From PALSA-911 sp963743035 (GTDB lineage: Bacteria; Pseudomonadota; Alphaproteobacteria; Acetobacterales; Acetobacteraceae), in the NCBI GenBank assembly GCA_963743035.1, contig CAVUOB010000012.1:135835-199834 (forward strand): a DNA stretch of 64,000 nt, in the 5' to 3' direction. Position numbers and translations under genes: made by a program. Positions 18,390-27,615 of this stretch are shown one piece after another. The first letter of the stretch is position 1; the number at the start of each line of letters is the position of its first letter. The notes beneath the pieces are model-generated. The model searched no databases. It worked only from the letters and a program-made list of their open reading frames with translations, and had not been told where the DNA came from.

Positions 18390-19016
18390 ATGAGCTTGAA
18401 GAAAATCGACCTGTTGGTCGCCTTGGCGATGGTGGCGATCGGAAGTCCTGCAATGGCTGTCGAAGAACCCTCTTTCCAAACCGTCATGCATGATGGCGCG
18501 TTCGAGGTCAGGGCTTATCCCCGGCTGATCGTGGCCGAAGTCACTGTATCTGGAGAGCAGAAAGAAGCAGCCAGCAAAGGATTTCGGCTGCTAGCTGGCT
18601 ATATATTCGGTGGAAATAAGGGCCGCCAAACGATCGCCATGACTGCTCCCGTGGCTCAACAGCCTGTCAGCGAGAAGATCGCAATGACGGCTCCCGTCAC
18701 CCAGACGAAAGTCGCCGACCGCTGGGTCGTCAGGTTCACCATGCCGAGCGCCTTCACGACAATCGAGATGCTTCCCGAGCCCAACGATCCGCGAGTGACA
18801 TTGCGTTCGTTGCCGGCGACACGGGTCGCGGTGCTGCGTTTCTCAGGCTTGGCGCGCAGAAGCGAAGTCGAAGCCAAAGACACGGAACTTCTTGCCGCAG
18901 TCAGATCTCATCATTTGCAGCCAATCGGGCCGGTCACGCTAGCTCAATACAATCCGCCTTGGACGCCTTGGTTCATGCGCCGGAACGAGGTCATGGTCGC
19001 TCTGGCGCCCGGATAA
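18390..19016 (+). CDS. SOUL-family heme-binding protein, exported
   Basis: The protein has 208 residues from the ATG at 18390; an ATG at 18366 is the alternative. MSLKKIDLLVALAMVAIGSPAMA is a typical signal peptide cut before VEEPSF, so the protein is periplasmic. The SOUL domain follows: FEVRAYPRLIVAEV, the repeated signature IAMTAPV (twice, with GGNKGRQ before it) and a C-terminal YNPPWTPWFMRRNEV, which matches the family closely. SOUL proteins bind heme or tetrapyrroles in some cases; the physiological role is not settled. First gene inside the presumed element. Confidence 0.88.
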   Translation: MSLKKIDLLVALAMVAIGSPAMAVEEPSFQTVMHDGAFEVRAYPRLIVAEVTVSGEQKEAASKGFRLLAGYIFGGNKGRQTIAMTAPVAQQPVSEKIAMTAPVTQTKVADRWVVRFTMPSAFTTIEMLPEPNDPRVTLRSLPATRVAVLRFSGLARRSEVEAKDTELLAAVRSHHLQPIGPVTLAQYNPPWTPWFMRRNEVMVALAPG

Positions 19017-19144
19017 CCGGCGGTCTACCCGGCGAACCGGCCCGCCCCGCCTTAGTTCCCGTAACGCCAGGTTCAGAACTCAGCGATCAGCATGGGGTTT
19101 GGCCTGGTTCGCGGGGTGTCCAGTCGGCTCTGAGCGGGGCCTAC

Positions 19145-19399
19145 CTACGCAAACATCCCGGCAATCAGGGCCTCTGACCGTTTCCGCAGAACGAGATTGA
19201 GGATTTCGAGGTCGTTGAGCACGGCTATGGGGTCGCGCGGCAATGCCTCCTGCAAAGCCGTCTTCAACCAATCACTCATGCCGGGATGTTCGAGTATGAA
19301 AGCAATGTGCGCGTCAGACTCGAACTGAGGGCCATCCCCCGAAGTACCTCCTGCTACACTCTCAACCATTGGCTTCGCTCCGATGATAATTTGGCGCAT
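19145..19399 (-). CDS. Small protein of unknown function at the end of the dab operon
   Basis: The protein has 84 residues and is mainly helical (ALQEALPRDPIAVLNDLEILNLVLRKRSEAL). I recognise no family. It starts 6 bp after the DUF6671 stop on the same strand, so it looks like the last gene of the dabB-dabA-cysD-DUF6671 unit. An internal ATG at 19369 is a possible alternative start. Confidence 0.55.
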   Translation of the reverse strand: MRQIIIGAKPMVESVAGGTSGDGPQFESDAHIAFILEHPGMSDWLKTALQEALPRDPIAVLNDLEILNLVLRKRSEALIAGMFA

Positions 19400-19405
19400 C
19401 GACGC

Positions 19406-20275
19406 CTAGGGATTGCATCCATCGCACTGTCCGGGATCTGCCGTCGTCTGATCGCAGGCCGGTCGCTCAAGCCTGTGACCACATGATCGGCAGGTGAGAA
19501 CGTTGGTCATGACAACGCGCGTCGGCTCGCCGCACCAAGCGCACGGCAGGCCGGGAACACGCTCGGTCACGTCGAATCCCGGGTAGTCGCAGTCCGGGCA
19601 ACGGCTGTGAAAGCGGCGCACGAGGTCATTTGTGGCCCGTTCGATCGCGGCCATTCGGGTTGGGTTCCGATGGGCGCGCATGTCGGTTTCGACAAAGGCG
19701 GCGCCGCACCTGCTACACGCCTCCCGCACCGCGGACGCGAGCGTGTCATGGTCCGTGCCGTCCTTCCGCAGAAGGACTTCCGGCGCCGACTGGTCATCGC
19801 GGCATCCCATGACTATCAAACCATGCTCCGGGAACCTGACGCGTTCGGCGAATGCAATGACTTCATCGAAATCGCGCGCGACCACATGCGCGAAATTGGC
19901 TTCCGGGCTCGCGTCGTAGCCGATGAGTTCCAGACCATTGTCGCGGTCGACCATCAGTACCAGTTCGCGGCCGAGCGCCAGGAAGGGAATGTGGGGATGT
20001 GGTCCGAAGCTGCCCTCGCTCGCCAATCCAACGCGCGCGCCAGGAGCCCGGTCAAACCCAGCGGCGATCTTCGCCTTCGCTGCGTCGAGTTGCGAGCCGC
20101 TCCGTTCGACCTCGCGACTGAACGTGCCGAACCGATCCGTATCGACAGATCGGGCCAGTTCAACGCGCAGGCCCAGCCCTTCTCGCAGGATTGGAGCAAT
20201 GACACGCTCTTTGGCGTGCATCGTGGTCAGCACCGCCTGTATGTCGTGATAATTCCACAGACTTGAGCCCGCCAT
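19406..20275 (-). CDS. DUF6671 family protein with C-terminal zinc ribbons
   Basis: The protein has 289 residues. The first two thirds match the DUF6671 type (HAKERVIAPILREGLGLRV, GTFSREVER, LASEGSFGPHPHIPFL). The C-terminal part carries cysteine pairs CPDCDYPG, CAWCGEP and CRSCGHRL, which should form one or two zinc ribbons. Its ATG overlaps the cysD stop (TGATG at 20273-20277), so it is coupled to cysD. No function is known for the family. The tight link to an ATP sulfurylase subunit suggests a nucleotide- or sulfate-related role, but that is inference. Confidence 0.8.
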   Translation of the reverse strand: MAGSSLWNYHDIQAVLTTMHAKERVIAPILREGLGLRVELARSVDTDRFGTFSREVERSGSQLDAAKAKIAAGFDRAPGARVGLASEGSFGPHPHIPFLALGRELVLMVDRDNGLELIGYDASPEANFAHVVARDFDEVIAFAERVRFPEHGLIVMGCRDDQSAPEVLLRKDGTDHDTLASAVREACSRCGAAFVETDMRAHRNPTRMAAIERATNDLVRRFHSRCPDCDYPGFDVTERVPGLPCAWCGEPTRVVMTNVLTCRSCGHRLERPACDQTTADPGQCDGCNP

Positions 20276-21181
20276 CAGAAATAGCCTTCGCGCTTTTTCT
20301 GTTCGAGCGAGCCGCCATCCTCGCCGTCGCTGATGCGTCCTTGCCGCTCGGATGAGGATGCTCTGAGGGTTTCGTCCACGACGGACCGCAGGTCGGAGGC
20401 GTCGGATTCGATGGCGCCCGTCACTGGCCAGCAGCCGAGCGTGCGAAAACGCACCTTGCGGATGGACGTCTGCTCGCCGGGGAGGAACCGCATCCGGCTT
20501 TCGTCATCGACCACAATGAAGGCGCCGCCGCGTTCGACCACAGGGCGTGGAGCGGCATAGTAGAGCGGCGCGAGCTCGATATCGTTGAGCAGGGCGTAAG
20601 CCCAAATGTCCGTCTCGGTCCAATTGGACAGGGGGAAGACCCGCGCGGTTTGGCCCTTGGCGAGGCGCGCGTTGTAGAGTTTCCAGAGCTCGGGGCGCTG
20701 CTGGCGAGGCTCCCAAGCGTGCGCTGCGTTCCGGATCGAGACGATCCGCTCCTTGGCTCGTGACTTCTCTTCGTCGCGGCGAGCCCCGCCGAAGATGATG
20801 TCGTACCCGCCGGCATCGAGCGCCGCCTTCAACGGCTCCGTGCGCATGACCGTGGTGTACCGCTCCCCGTGGTCGAACGGGTTGATGCCCGCGGCTCGTC
20901 CCTCCTCATTGGCGTGCGCGATGAGACGCAAGCCGTGCTTGCTGGCGAAAGCGTCCCGAAATTCGATCAGCGATCGGAATTCCCAGGTCGAGTTCGACAT
21001 GGAGCAAGGGAAATGGTGGCGTACCCGGAAAGAAGGCTCGGATGGCGAGATGCGCCATCACCGTCGAGTCCTTGCCGGCCGAGAAGAGCATCACCGGGTT
21101 TCGCGCTTCGGCAACTACTTCACGCATGATGTGGATCGCCTCCGACTCCAGCGCGGCGAGATGGTTTGCGGCTCGGGTCAT
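20275..21181 (-). CDS. cysD: Sulfate adenylyltransferase subunit 2, one-base frameshift
   Basis: The N-terminal frame has the PP-loop FSAGKDSTVMAHLA and PFPLLHV. The other frame continues STWEFRSLIEFRDAF, then INPFDHGERYTTVMRTEPLK, FPLSNWTETDIWAY, FRTLGCWPVTGA and the classical end KKREGYF. Removing one base of the pair at 20993-20994 restores HVDSTWEF and a 301-residue protein, the normal CysD length. CysD makes adenosine phosphosulfate from ATP and sulfate, but normally needs the GTPase CysN, which is absent here. An AGGAG site precedes the ATG. The gene lies 51 bp after dabA. Confidence 0.88.
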
Positions 21182-21232
21182 GACCCTGGCTCCTGACCGG
21201 AGTTCGCACTGCGGGGCTGGCAGGGCACGCGG

Positions 21233-23661
21233 TCAGACAGCCATTTCGAGAGGCCGCGATGCGTGAGGGGCGTCGGGGTCTCCCGTCGTCGACCATTTGA
21301 GATCGCCCGCGTAACGCCAGGCCATGCGCCCGGCCTCGTCCAGGGCGAACAGGTGCAGCCAGCCATTGTCGAACAGGGCCCGCACGCCGGCGTGCCGGCC
21401 AAGGATCTCCGACATCGCTTGGCGCGGCGCCTCGATGCAGACCGAGAGGCGCAGCGGATCGTGCGCATAGCGCTCGCCGTCATGCACCGATTGCCAGGGC
21501 AAGCCGACGCGCAGGAGCCCGCCATTGCCCTCGACCACACCGATCCCGCCGGTGACATTGTGTAGGAGCTTATTGCCGCCCCCGAAGACATCGGGCGCGA
21601 CGGTCGATCCATAATATTGCAGGCTGATCCAGCTCGCCACGACGACCGGAGCGGTCAGGATCAGCTCGAGAACGCTGAAGCTCTTGTCCTGCTTCCAGTC
21701 GTAGTCATGCAGGAAGGCCCGCCCCTCCAGACTCTTGCCAGCGGTGCGCCTGCGCGGCGCGGCGATGAAGGCCTGGCATCCGGCGAGCGCCCATTCGGGT
21801 CGGATCTCGGACCAGTCGCGACTCCTGCGATGAAGAGCGGCCTCGCTTGCGACCCGCGGCAAGCGAAGGGCGCGTTCCGTCCGGGCGATCTTGCCCGCAG
21901 AAGCCAGCCAGGTTCTCGCCTTCTCGAGGTCGCTTCGGTGGGCGGCGGACGGATGATCCTCGTCATAGAGGGTCACGTCGTCCGTGGTGGTGTCGTGCAG
22001 CGCCGCCATAAACAGCGTGTCGTCGGGTATTTCCACGCCGCTGCTTGCGAGTCCCTCTCGCACCTCAACATCGTTCAGGAGCGACGCGAGCAGCCGGGCG
22101 TTGACCTCTCCGGAATAGCCGCCGCAGGCGCCGCAATGCAGGGCGCTGGCATGAGGATTGTTGACGACGTTGGCGCCGTGACCGGCCAGCAGCACCAGCC
22201 GCGCGAAATCGCGGGTCAGGGACATCGCTCGCAGTACCGGTCTCGGCCGCCGTCACCCGGGCCGCAGGGTCGAGCGCGGGATCGAGCCGAGGCGGCGGGT
22301 CGCTTGGCGGTTGAGCGCCCTGCAGGCCCAACGCATCGGTCAGGAGCTTGCCGACATAGACGGGACCGGTCGCCTCGACGAAGGCGAAAGATGAGACTGC
22401 GGCGAGCTTGAAACGGCCCCACGCGCGCTTTGCGCGCGCCTTGAACCGCGTGACCTGATCCTTCGCATGGACATCGGGGCCGCCGGAGCACGACCTGAGT
22501 GCGGGATTGAGCAGAACCGGCAGCCGCCGTTCCTCGACGTCCGAGGCGAAGCGCCGATGCGCGGTGGTAAGACCGAAAAAGCCGGCGAAGCCCATGGTCT
22601 GGATCCGGGGATCGAGGCTTTCCAGCGCCCGGCGCAACACCTCCGAACGAACATCGATGCAAAATGCGGCCTGGAGCGCGGGTCGGCCATCGCGCGCTTG
22701 AGGAGCCTGTCTTGCCAGCGTCTGCGCCAAAGCCCGTTGCGCGGCTCTCTCGGCGGCCTCCTGAAGGACGGCGTCGATTGCGCAATCGAGCGTCGGCGCA
22801 AGGGGCGCGGCATGCACCGTCCGCACGCTCGCCCAAGCCTCCGCGATCTTGGCGTCGTAGCGCAGAAAGAGCGCTTCTTCCCAGATCAGCCGGATCGCCA
22901 GGAAATCGGTGATCGTCTCGTCCGCGCCGCCGGCGAGCTCGGCCTGCCATAGCGCGTAGCGGGCATACTGCGCCCAGCCGCCAAGCGTCATGAGCATCTG
23001 ATGGAAGTAGGTCTCAGCGGCGTCCGCCTCCAATCCCAGCCGAGTGACGACGCGTTCGACCACAGCTGAGGCGGTCTCCGGCGCCTGCGATACGTGCAGG
23101 GCGAAGTTCAGGGAGCCCAGCGATTTCGGGCGTTAGGTCGTGGGTGGCGATCGCCCGCCAGGCGGCGTAGGCGCCCTTGCCCTTAGGCGCCGCCCACAGC
23201 GCCTGCCCTTCGTCGAAATAGCCGGCGGCCCAGGCTCCGAAGCGTTCGGCGATCATCCCCGGCCAATCGACGCCGGACGCGCGCGCCGCCAGGTCGGCGA
23301 CGGTCGGAAGCGCTTTTGGCGGTGGCGCTTCGACGCCGGCAGCGGCCTTTAGGGCCGTGGCATCCGCAGGTCTCGGCCCCGCCGAGACGCTCGCCAGAGC
23401 GTCCGAAAGGTCAGCGTCACTGATCACGCCTGTGGCGATCTTCTGAGCATACCAGCTCCGGGGCATGGTGACGGCGGCGCCGGCGACCCTTGCGAGCCGC
23501 GCGCCGACCTTGGCGAGGGGCTCGTCGGTTTGTCCAAGAAACGGATTGACCGCGACGCTGGAAGCCAAAGGCCAGGCGGGCGGCGCCGCGCGGGCGGCGC
23601 GATCCATCGCCAGCGTCAACGCTTGCGGGGCGGGCCAGGTCGAGAGGTTGTCCGTGGTCAT
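21233..23661 (-). CDS. dabA: DabA (DUF2309), catalytic-like subunit of a DAB inorganic carbon transporter, two one-base frameshifts
   Basis: Three frames join into about 808 residues once one base is removed near 23110 (restoring NFALHVSQAPETAS) and one near 22237 (restoring AETVLRAMSLTRDF). The DabA zinc-site residues are visible: Cys and Asp in FCIDVRSE, His in LAGHGANV and Cys in ALHCGACGG. This site resembles beta-carbonic anhydrase. With DabB it forms an energy-coupled complex that traps CO2 as bicarbonate in the cytoplasm. The start ATG has AGGAAAG just upstream, 18 bp after the dabB stop. The many intact motifs argue against decay. Confidence 0.88.
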
Positions 23662-23679
23662 GATTGCTTTCCTGGCGGG

Positions 23680-25239
23680 TTAGGACGGGCTGCGGATGGA
23701 CCAGGCGCCGATCAGCCGGTCGAAGACCGCGTTGGCGTAAAGTCCATTCGAAAGATGCACGCGCAGGCCAGCGGCCGCAGGGTGGTTGGCCCAGAGGGGA
23801 AACATGGCCTGCACGACGGCGACGAGGCCGAAGCTTGCGGCCGTCAGTGCGATCAGCGCCCATTCGAGCGGACCAGGCGCCGGCGGCGCCGGCAGGACAT
23901 TCGCGGTGATCGCGGTCGCCGCCCACTGAAGGGCGAAGTAGCCGACCGAGGTCGCCACGGCATAGACGGCTGTGCGCCGTGTCAGCGCTCTGGGCGCCGC
24001 GTCGGCGAACCCTTGCGCCAGCATATAGGCGACGCCGAAGATCAAGATGGCGCCGAGCGCAATCGCCTGAGGCGACTTGTGTTCGAAACCGAAGCAAGCC
24101 CCGACAAGGACATAGATGGCGAGCGCCGACAGGAAGGCGCGTGCCACGGCGCCGGCCTTTGGCACGGCGACCGGGCCGGGCCTGCGGATCGCAGCAACGC
24201 GCTCAACGGCGCCGCCGGAGGCGAGGAAGGAGTGCGCCTTGTAGAGCGAGTGGGCGACGATGTGCAGCAGCGCGAGGGGGAAGAGCGCCAGGCCGCACTC
24301 GAAGATCATGAACCCCATCTGGGCCACGGTGGACCAGGCGAGCGAGGTCTTGACCGCGGGCTGGGTCAGCATGACCAGGCTGCCGAAAAGCGCGGTGAAC
24401 CCGCCGATCACGACCAGCGCGGCAAGCACGCCGGGCGCCAGCAGCATGACGTCGGCAAAGCGGATCAGCAGAAAGCCGCCGGCATTGATGACGCCGGCAT
24501 GGAGGAGCGCCGACACCGGCGTCGGTGTCTCCATCACCTCGGTGAGCCAGCCATGGGCGGGAAACTGGGCCGACTTGAGCACCGCGGCGATCGCCAGAAA
24601 GCCGGCGGCGGCGATGGTGAGACCTCCACCCGCGCCCAACTTCGCGGCGGCAAGGATCGTCCCGACGTCAGGCGTCCCATAAGCGGCGGCCAGCAAGAAC
24701 GCGGCGGCCAGCAGCGCGGCATCGCCAAGCCGCGCGGTGATGAACTTCTTCCGCGCCGCCCGCTGCGCGGCGATGCGCTGCGGATAGAACAGCAGCAGCC
24801 GGTGCAAAAATAAGCTGGTGGCGATCCAAGCGATCACCAGCTGGAACAGATTGCCGGCGGTCACGAGTAGCGCCACCGACGCCAGTGTCAGGCAAAGCCA
24901 CCCGGTGAAGGCGCCTTGGCGGGCCTCGCCGTCCAGGTAGGTCCGCGCATAGCGGACGACGATCCAGCCGACGAACGTCACCAGCAGCAACATGGTCGCG
25001 CTGACGGCGTCGAGCCTGACCGACGGACCGAATCCTTTGAACCCGAGGACGGGACTTTCGACAGCGCCGAAGAGGATCAGGCCCCCGGCTGACAAGATCG
25101 CCGCAAGCAAAGCGAGGAGCGAAGCGGTTTCGGCCAGTAAGGGGCTGAGTTTCGGCCGCCGACCAGGATCGAGGAAGCCGATTGCTCCGGCGAGAAGCAG
25201 CGGAACGGGCGCCGACAGCGGCGCGAGGAAGTGCTGCAC
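23680..25239 (-). CDS. dabB: DabB, NuoL-like membrane subunit of the DAB inorganic carbon transporter
   Basis: The membrane protein has about 519 residues and 12-14 helices, related to proton-pumping antiporter-like subunits of complex I. Visible signatures are FPAHGWLTEVMETPTPVSALLHAGVINAGGFLLIRFA, broken here into its blocks HGWLTEVMETPTPV and LLHAGVINAG, then AWSTVAQMGFM and AHSLYKAHSFL. I chose the GTG at 25239 because AAGGGGG lies at ribosome-site distance; the frame extends to a TTG at 25260. It is first in the operon and supplies the ion-driven step for DabA. A LysR gene diverges 107 bp away. Confidence 0.9.
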   Translation of the reverse strand: MQHFLAPLSAPVPLLLAGAIGFLDPGRRPKLSPLLAETASLLALLAAILSAGGLILFGAVESPVLGFKGFGPSVRLDAVSATMLLLVTFVGWIVVRYARTYLDGEARQGAFTGWLCLTLASVALLVTAGNLFQLVIAWIATSLFLHRLLLFYPQRIAAQRAARKKFITARLGDAALLAAAFLLAAAYGTPDVGTILAAAKLGAGGGLTIAAAGFLAIAAVLKSAQFPAHGWLTEVMETPTPVSALLHAGVINAGGFLLIRFADVMLLAPGVLAALVVIGGFTALFGSLVMLTQPAVKTSLAWSTVAQMGFMIFECGLALFPLALLHIVAHSLYKAHSFLASGGAVERVAAIRRPGPVAVPKAGAVARAFLSALAIYVLVGACFGFEHKSPQAIALGAILIFGVAYMLAQGFADAAPRALTRRTAVYAVATSVGYFALQWAATAITANVLPAPPAPGPLEWALIALTAASFGLVAVVQAMFPLWANHPAAAGLRVHLSNGLYANAVFDRLIGAWSIRSPS

Positions 25240-25324
25240 GAGAGCCCCCTTCAAAGACAATAACTGTTCGGGGACGTTGGTACCTGATCACGAAATGCGA
25301 AAAAAATTCATTGTTTCGGCAAAG

Positions 25325-25345
25325 TCGTTCGTTTTAATAGAACGA
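25325..25345. promoter_or_regulatory. Dyad TCGTTC-N9-GAACGA before the LysR gene, likely LysR operator
   Basis: The arms are TCGTTC (25325-25330) and GAACGA (25340-25345), with an AT-rich centre. They end one base before the lysR ATG and lie within the lysR-dabB intergenic region. LysR proteins usually bind a T-N11-A dyad in the divergent promoter and regulate both sides. The assignment rests on position and symmetry. Confidence 0.5.
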
Positions 25346-25346
25346 T

Positions 25347-26228
25347 ATGAGAGACCTGAACTACAATCACCTGCGCTACTTCTGGGTGGTGGCTCACGAG
25401 GGCAGCCTCACGCGGGCGGCCGAGCGCATGAACCTGTCCCAGTCGGCTCTTTCTGTTCAAATTCAGAAGCTTGAGCACCAGATGAGCCATCCGCTTTTCG
25501 AGCGCGTCGGCAGGAAGCTGATTTTGACAGAGGCCGGGCAGATCGCGCTCGACTACGCCGACACGGTGTTCAAGGCCGGCGACGAACTCATGAGCACCCT
25601 GCGGGGACAGCCGCTGGCTACCCGTCAGGTTCTGCGCGTCGGTGCCCTGACGACCCTGTCGAGGAATTTCCAGCTCGAATTCCTCCGGCCCCTGGTCGGC
25701 CGATCGGATGTCGAATTGATCGTCCGCTCAGGCAACATTCGAGATCTGCTCACGCAATTGGAGGCGCACGCCATCGACGTGGTCCTGGCCAACAGCGCCG
25801 CGCCGCGCGACGCCCGCTCGTCCTTGCGCAATCATTTGCTCAACGAGCAGCCCGTGAGCTTGGTCGGCCATCCGCGTGCCGATGGGCGCAAGTTCAAATT
25901 TCCCGAGGATCTCCGGTCGGAACCGATTCTTTTGCCGAGCCTGGACAGCGATATTCGCGTCGCCTTCGATCGGGTGCTCGAGCTAGCCGGGATAAGACCC
26001 ATCATCCTGGCCGAAGTCGACGACATGGCGATGCTGCGTCTGCTCGCCCGTGAACGGGAGGGCGTGACCCTCGTGCCTCCAATTGTCGTCCGCGACGAGC
26101 TTGAGGCGGGTGTCCTCGTCGAGCACTGCCGGATACCCGAGGTCACGGAGACGTTCTACGCCATCGTGCAGAAGCGGCGGTTCCCCAATCGGCTGCTGAG
26201 CGAGCTTCTCCCGGTCGGGAAGCTTTAG
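25347..26228 (+). CDS. LysR-type regulator divergent from dabBA (NhaR-like)
   Basis: The protein has 293 residues. The N-terminal winged helix is LNYNHLRYFWVVAHEGSLTRAAERMNLSQSALSVQIQKLE, shown here by its blocks HLRYFWVVAHEGSLTRAA and LSQSALSVQIQKLE, followed by a periplasmic-binding-like effector domain. The wording resembles the NhaR subgroup. Divergent LysR genes commonly accompany dab operons, so it most likely controls dabBA in response to inorganic carbon or a metabolite. The effector is not known. Confidence 0.88.
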   Translation: MRDLNYNHLRYFWVVAHEGSLTRAAERMNLSQSALSVQIQKLEHQMSHPLFERVGRKLILTEAGQIALDYADTVFKAGDELMSTLRGQPLATRQVLRVGALTTLSRNFQLEFLRPLVGRSDVELIVRSGNIRDLLTQLEAHAIDVVLANSAAPRDARSSLRNHLLNEQPVSLVGHPRADGRKFKFPEDLRSEPILLPSLDSDIRVAFDRVLELAGIRPIILAEVDDMAMLRLLAREREGVTLVPPIVVRDELEAGVLVEHCRIPEVTETFYAIVQKRRFPNRLLSELLPVGKL

Positions 26229-26271
26229 GCGAGGGCGCGACCACTGCGGGGCCTTGAATTAACCCCACCCG

Positions 26272-26303
26272 CTATTAAGATATACGGCAATATGCTTTAA
26301 TAG
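26272..26303. promoter_or_regulatory. AT-rich palindrome at the fic start, probable autoregulatory operator
   Basis: CTATTAA (26272-26278) and TTAATAG (26297-26303) form a perfect 7-bp dyad, with weaker inner symmetry (ATA and TAT). The palindrome ends two bases before the fic ATG. The AT richness contrasts with the surroundings and the site could overlap the promoter. The C-terminal winged helix of the Fic protein is a candidate binder. Confidence 0.5.
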
Positions 26304-26305
26304 CG

Positions 26306-27506
26306 ATGAAGCTAATTAAAGGATCGCGCGTGACGGACGGGGAGAATCAAAGGCTCGGCGCCTATGTCGAAACGAGCGCGGGAGGCGAGCGCGTGCGGGC
26401 CTATGTGCCTGCCCCGCTGCCGCCAATACCACCGCTCGAACTCGGGCGGTTCATGCAGGTCTATGAACGGGCCATCGCCGCTGTCGGGCGCCTCGACGGC
26501 GTGACGACGATCCTGCCCTCGACGCCTTTGTTCCTGTACATGTACGTCCGGAAGGAAGCCCTCCTGTCTTCGCAGATCGAGGGCACGCAATCCTCGCTGT
26601 CCGACCTGCTGCTGTTCGAAAATCACGAGGCGCCGGCGGCCCTACTCGACGACGTGACTGAGGTTTCGAACTACGTTGCGGCGATTGAGCATGGCGTCTC
26701 CCGAATGCGGGGCGGATTTCCCCTGTCGCTCCGGCTGATCCGCGAAATGCACGCCATCCTGCTCAAGTCGGGACGGGGCGCCGCGAAGCAACCGGGCGAG
26801 TTCCGCCGCTCGCAGAACTGGATCGGCGGAACCCGGCCGGGCAACGCCCTGTTCGTGCCGCCGCCGCCGAACCGGCTGGACGAATGCCTCGATGCGCTGG
26901 AGCGCTTCCTGCATAGCGAAGATTCGGCCTTACCCCCGCTCATCCGAGCGGGCCTAGCCCACGTTCAGTTCGAGACGATCCACCCCTTTCTCGACGGCAA
27001 TGGGCGCCTGGGCCGGTTGCTCATCACGCTGATCCTGTGTGAGGCGGGGGTGATGCGCGAGCCGATCCTCTATCTCAGCCTGTTCCTGAAATCCCGGCGC
27101 GACGACTATTACCGGCTCCTGCAGGAGGTCCGGCAGGCCGGGACCTGGGAGACCTGGATGGAGTTCTTCCTGACCGGCGTGGCGGAAACCGCCGAACAAG
27201 CCGCCGCAACGGCGCGCGATCTGATCGCCATGTTCGAGGCTCACCGACAGCAGATCGCCGGCCTCGGCCGCGCGGCTCCATCCGCGCTACGGGTCCACGA
27301 ACTGATGCAAGCCAGCCCGATCGTCACCATCCAGACGGTCTGCGAGAAGCTCGCCGTCTCCTTCCCGACCGCCAGCACGGCGTTGGACAAATCTCGCCAA
27401 GATCAATGTCGTGCGTGAGACCACGGGACGGCAACGCGGCCGGATTTACGCCTATTCGGACTATCTGGCCTTGCTCGATCGCGGCACCGATCCCTTGCCG
27501 GCCTGA
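26306..27506 (+). CDS. Fic-domain protein with N-terminal inhibitory motif and C-terminal winged helix, one-base frameshift
   Basis: The Fic core is HPFLDGNGRLGRLL, the full HxFxDGNGR motif, so AMP transfer should be possible. An N-terminal inhibitory segment SSQIEGTQSSL (residues about 90-100) marks a class II Fic protein that restrains itself. The C-terminus forms a winged helix (VTIQTVCEKLAVSFPTAST). The frame closes at 27418, but removing one A at 27389-27391 restores ALDNLAKINVVRETTGRQRG and a stop at 27506, 399 residues. It may modify a target protein and regulate its own gene. No separate antitoxin is seen. Confidence 0.85.
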
Positions 27507-27615
27507 CGCGCAGGGGGAAATCGAAACCAAACGCAACGTATATCGTCAGATGGAGGCGACCAGGGCGGGGAGGCAGAGTTTATAGGAGGCGTCGGCGCGT
27601 AAGCAGGCCGACGAT

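Noticed and set aside
21233..23661. Reading dabA as a dead pseudogene
   Set aside because: All expected zinc-site residues and conserved blocks are present, and both breaks are the same +1 type that affects essential-looking genes elsewhere in the window, so sequence error is more likely.
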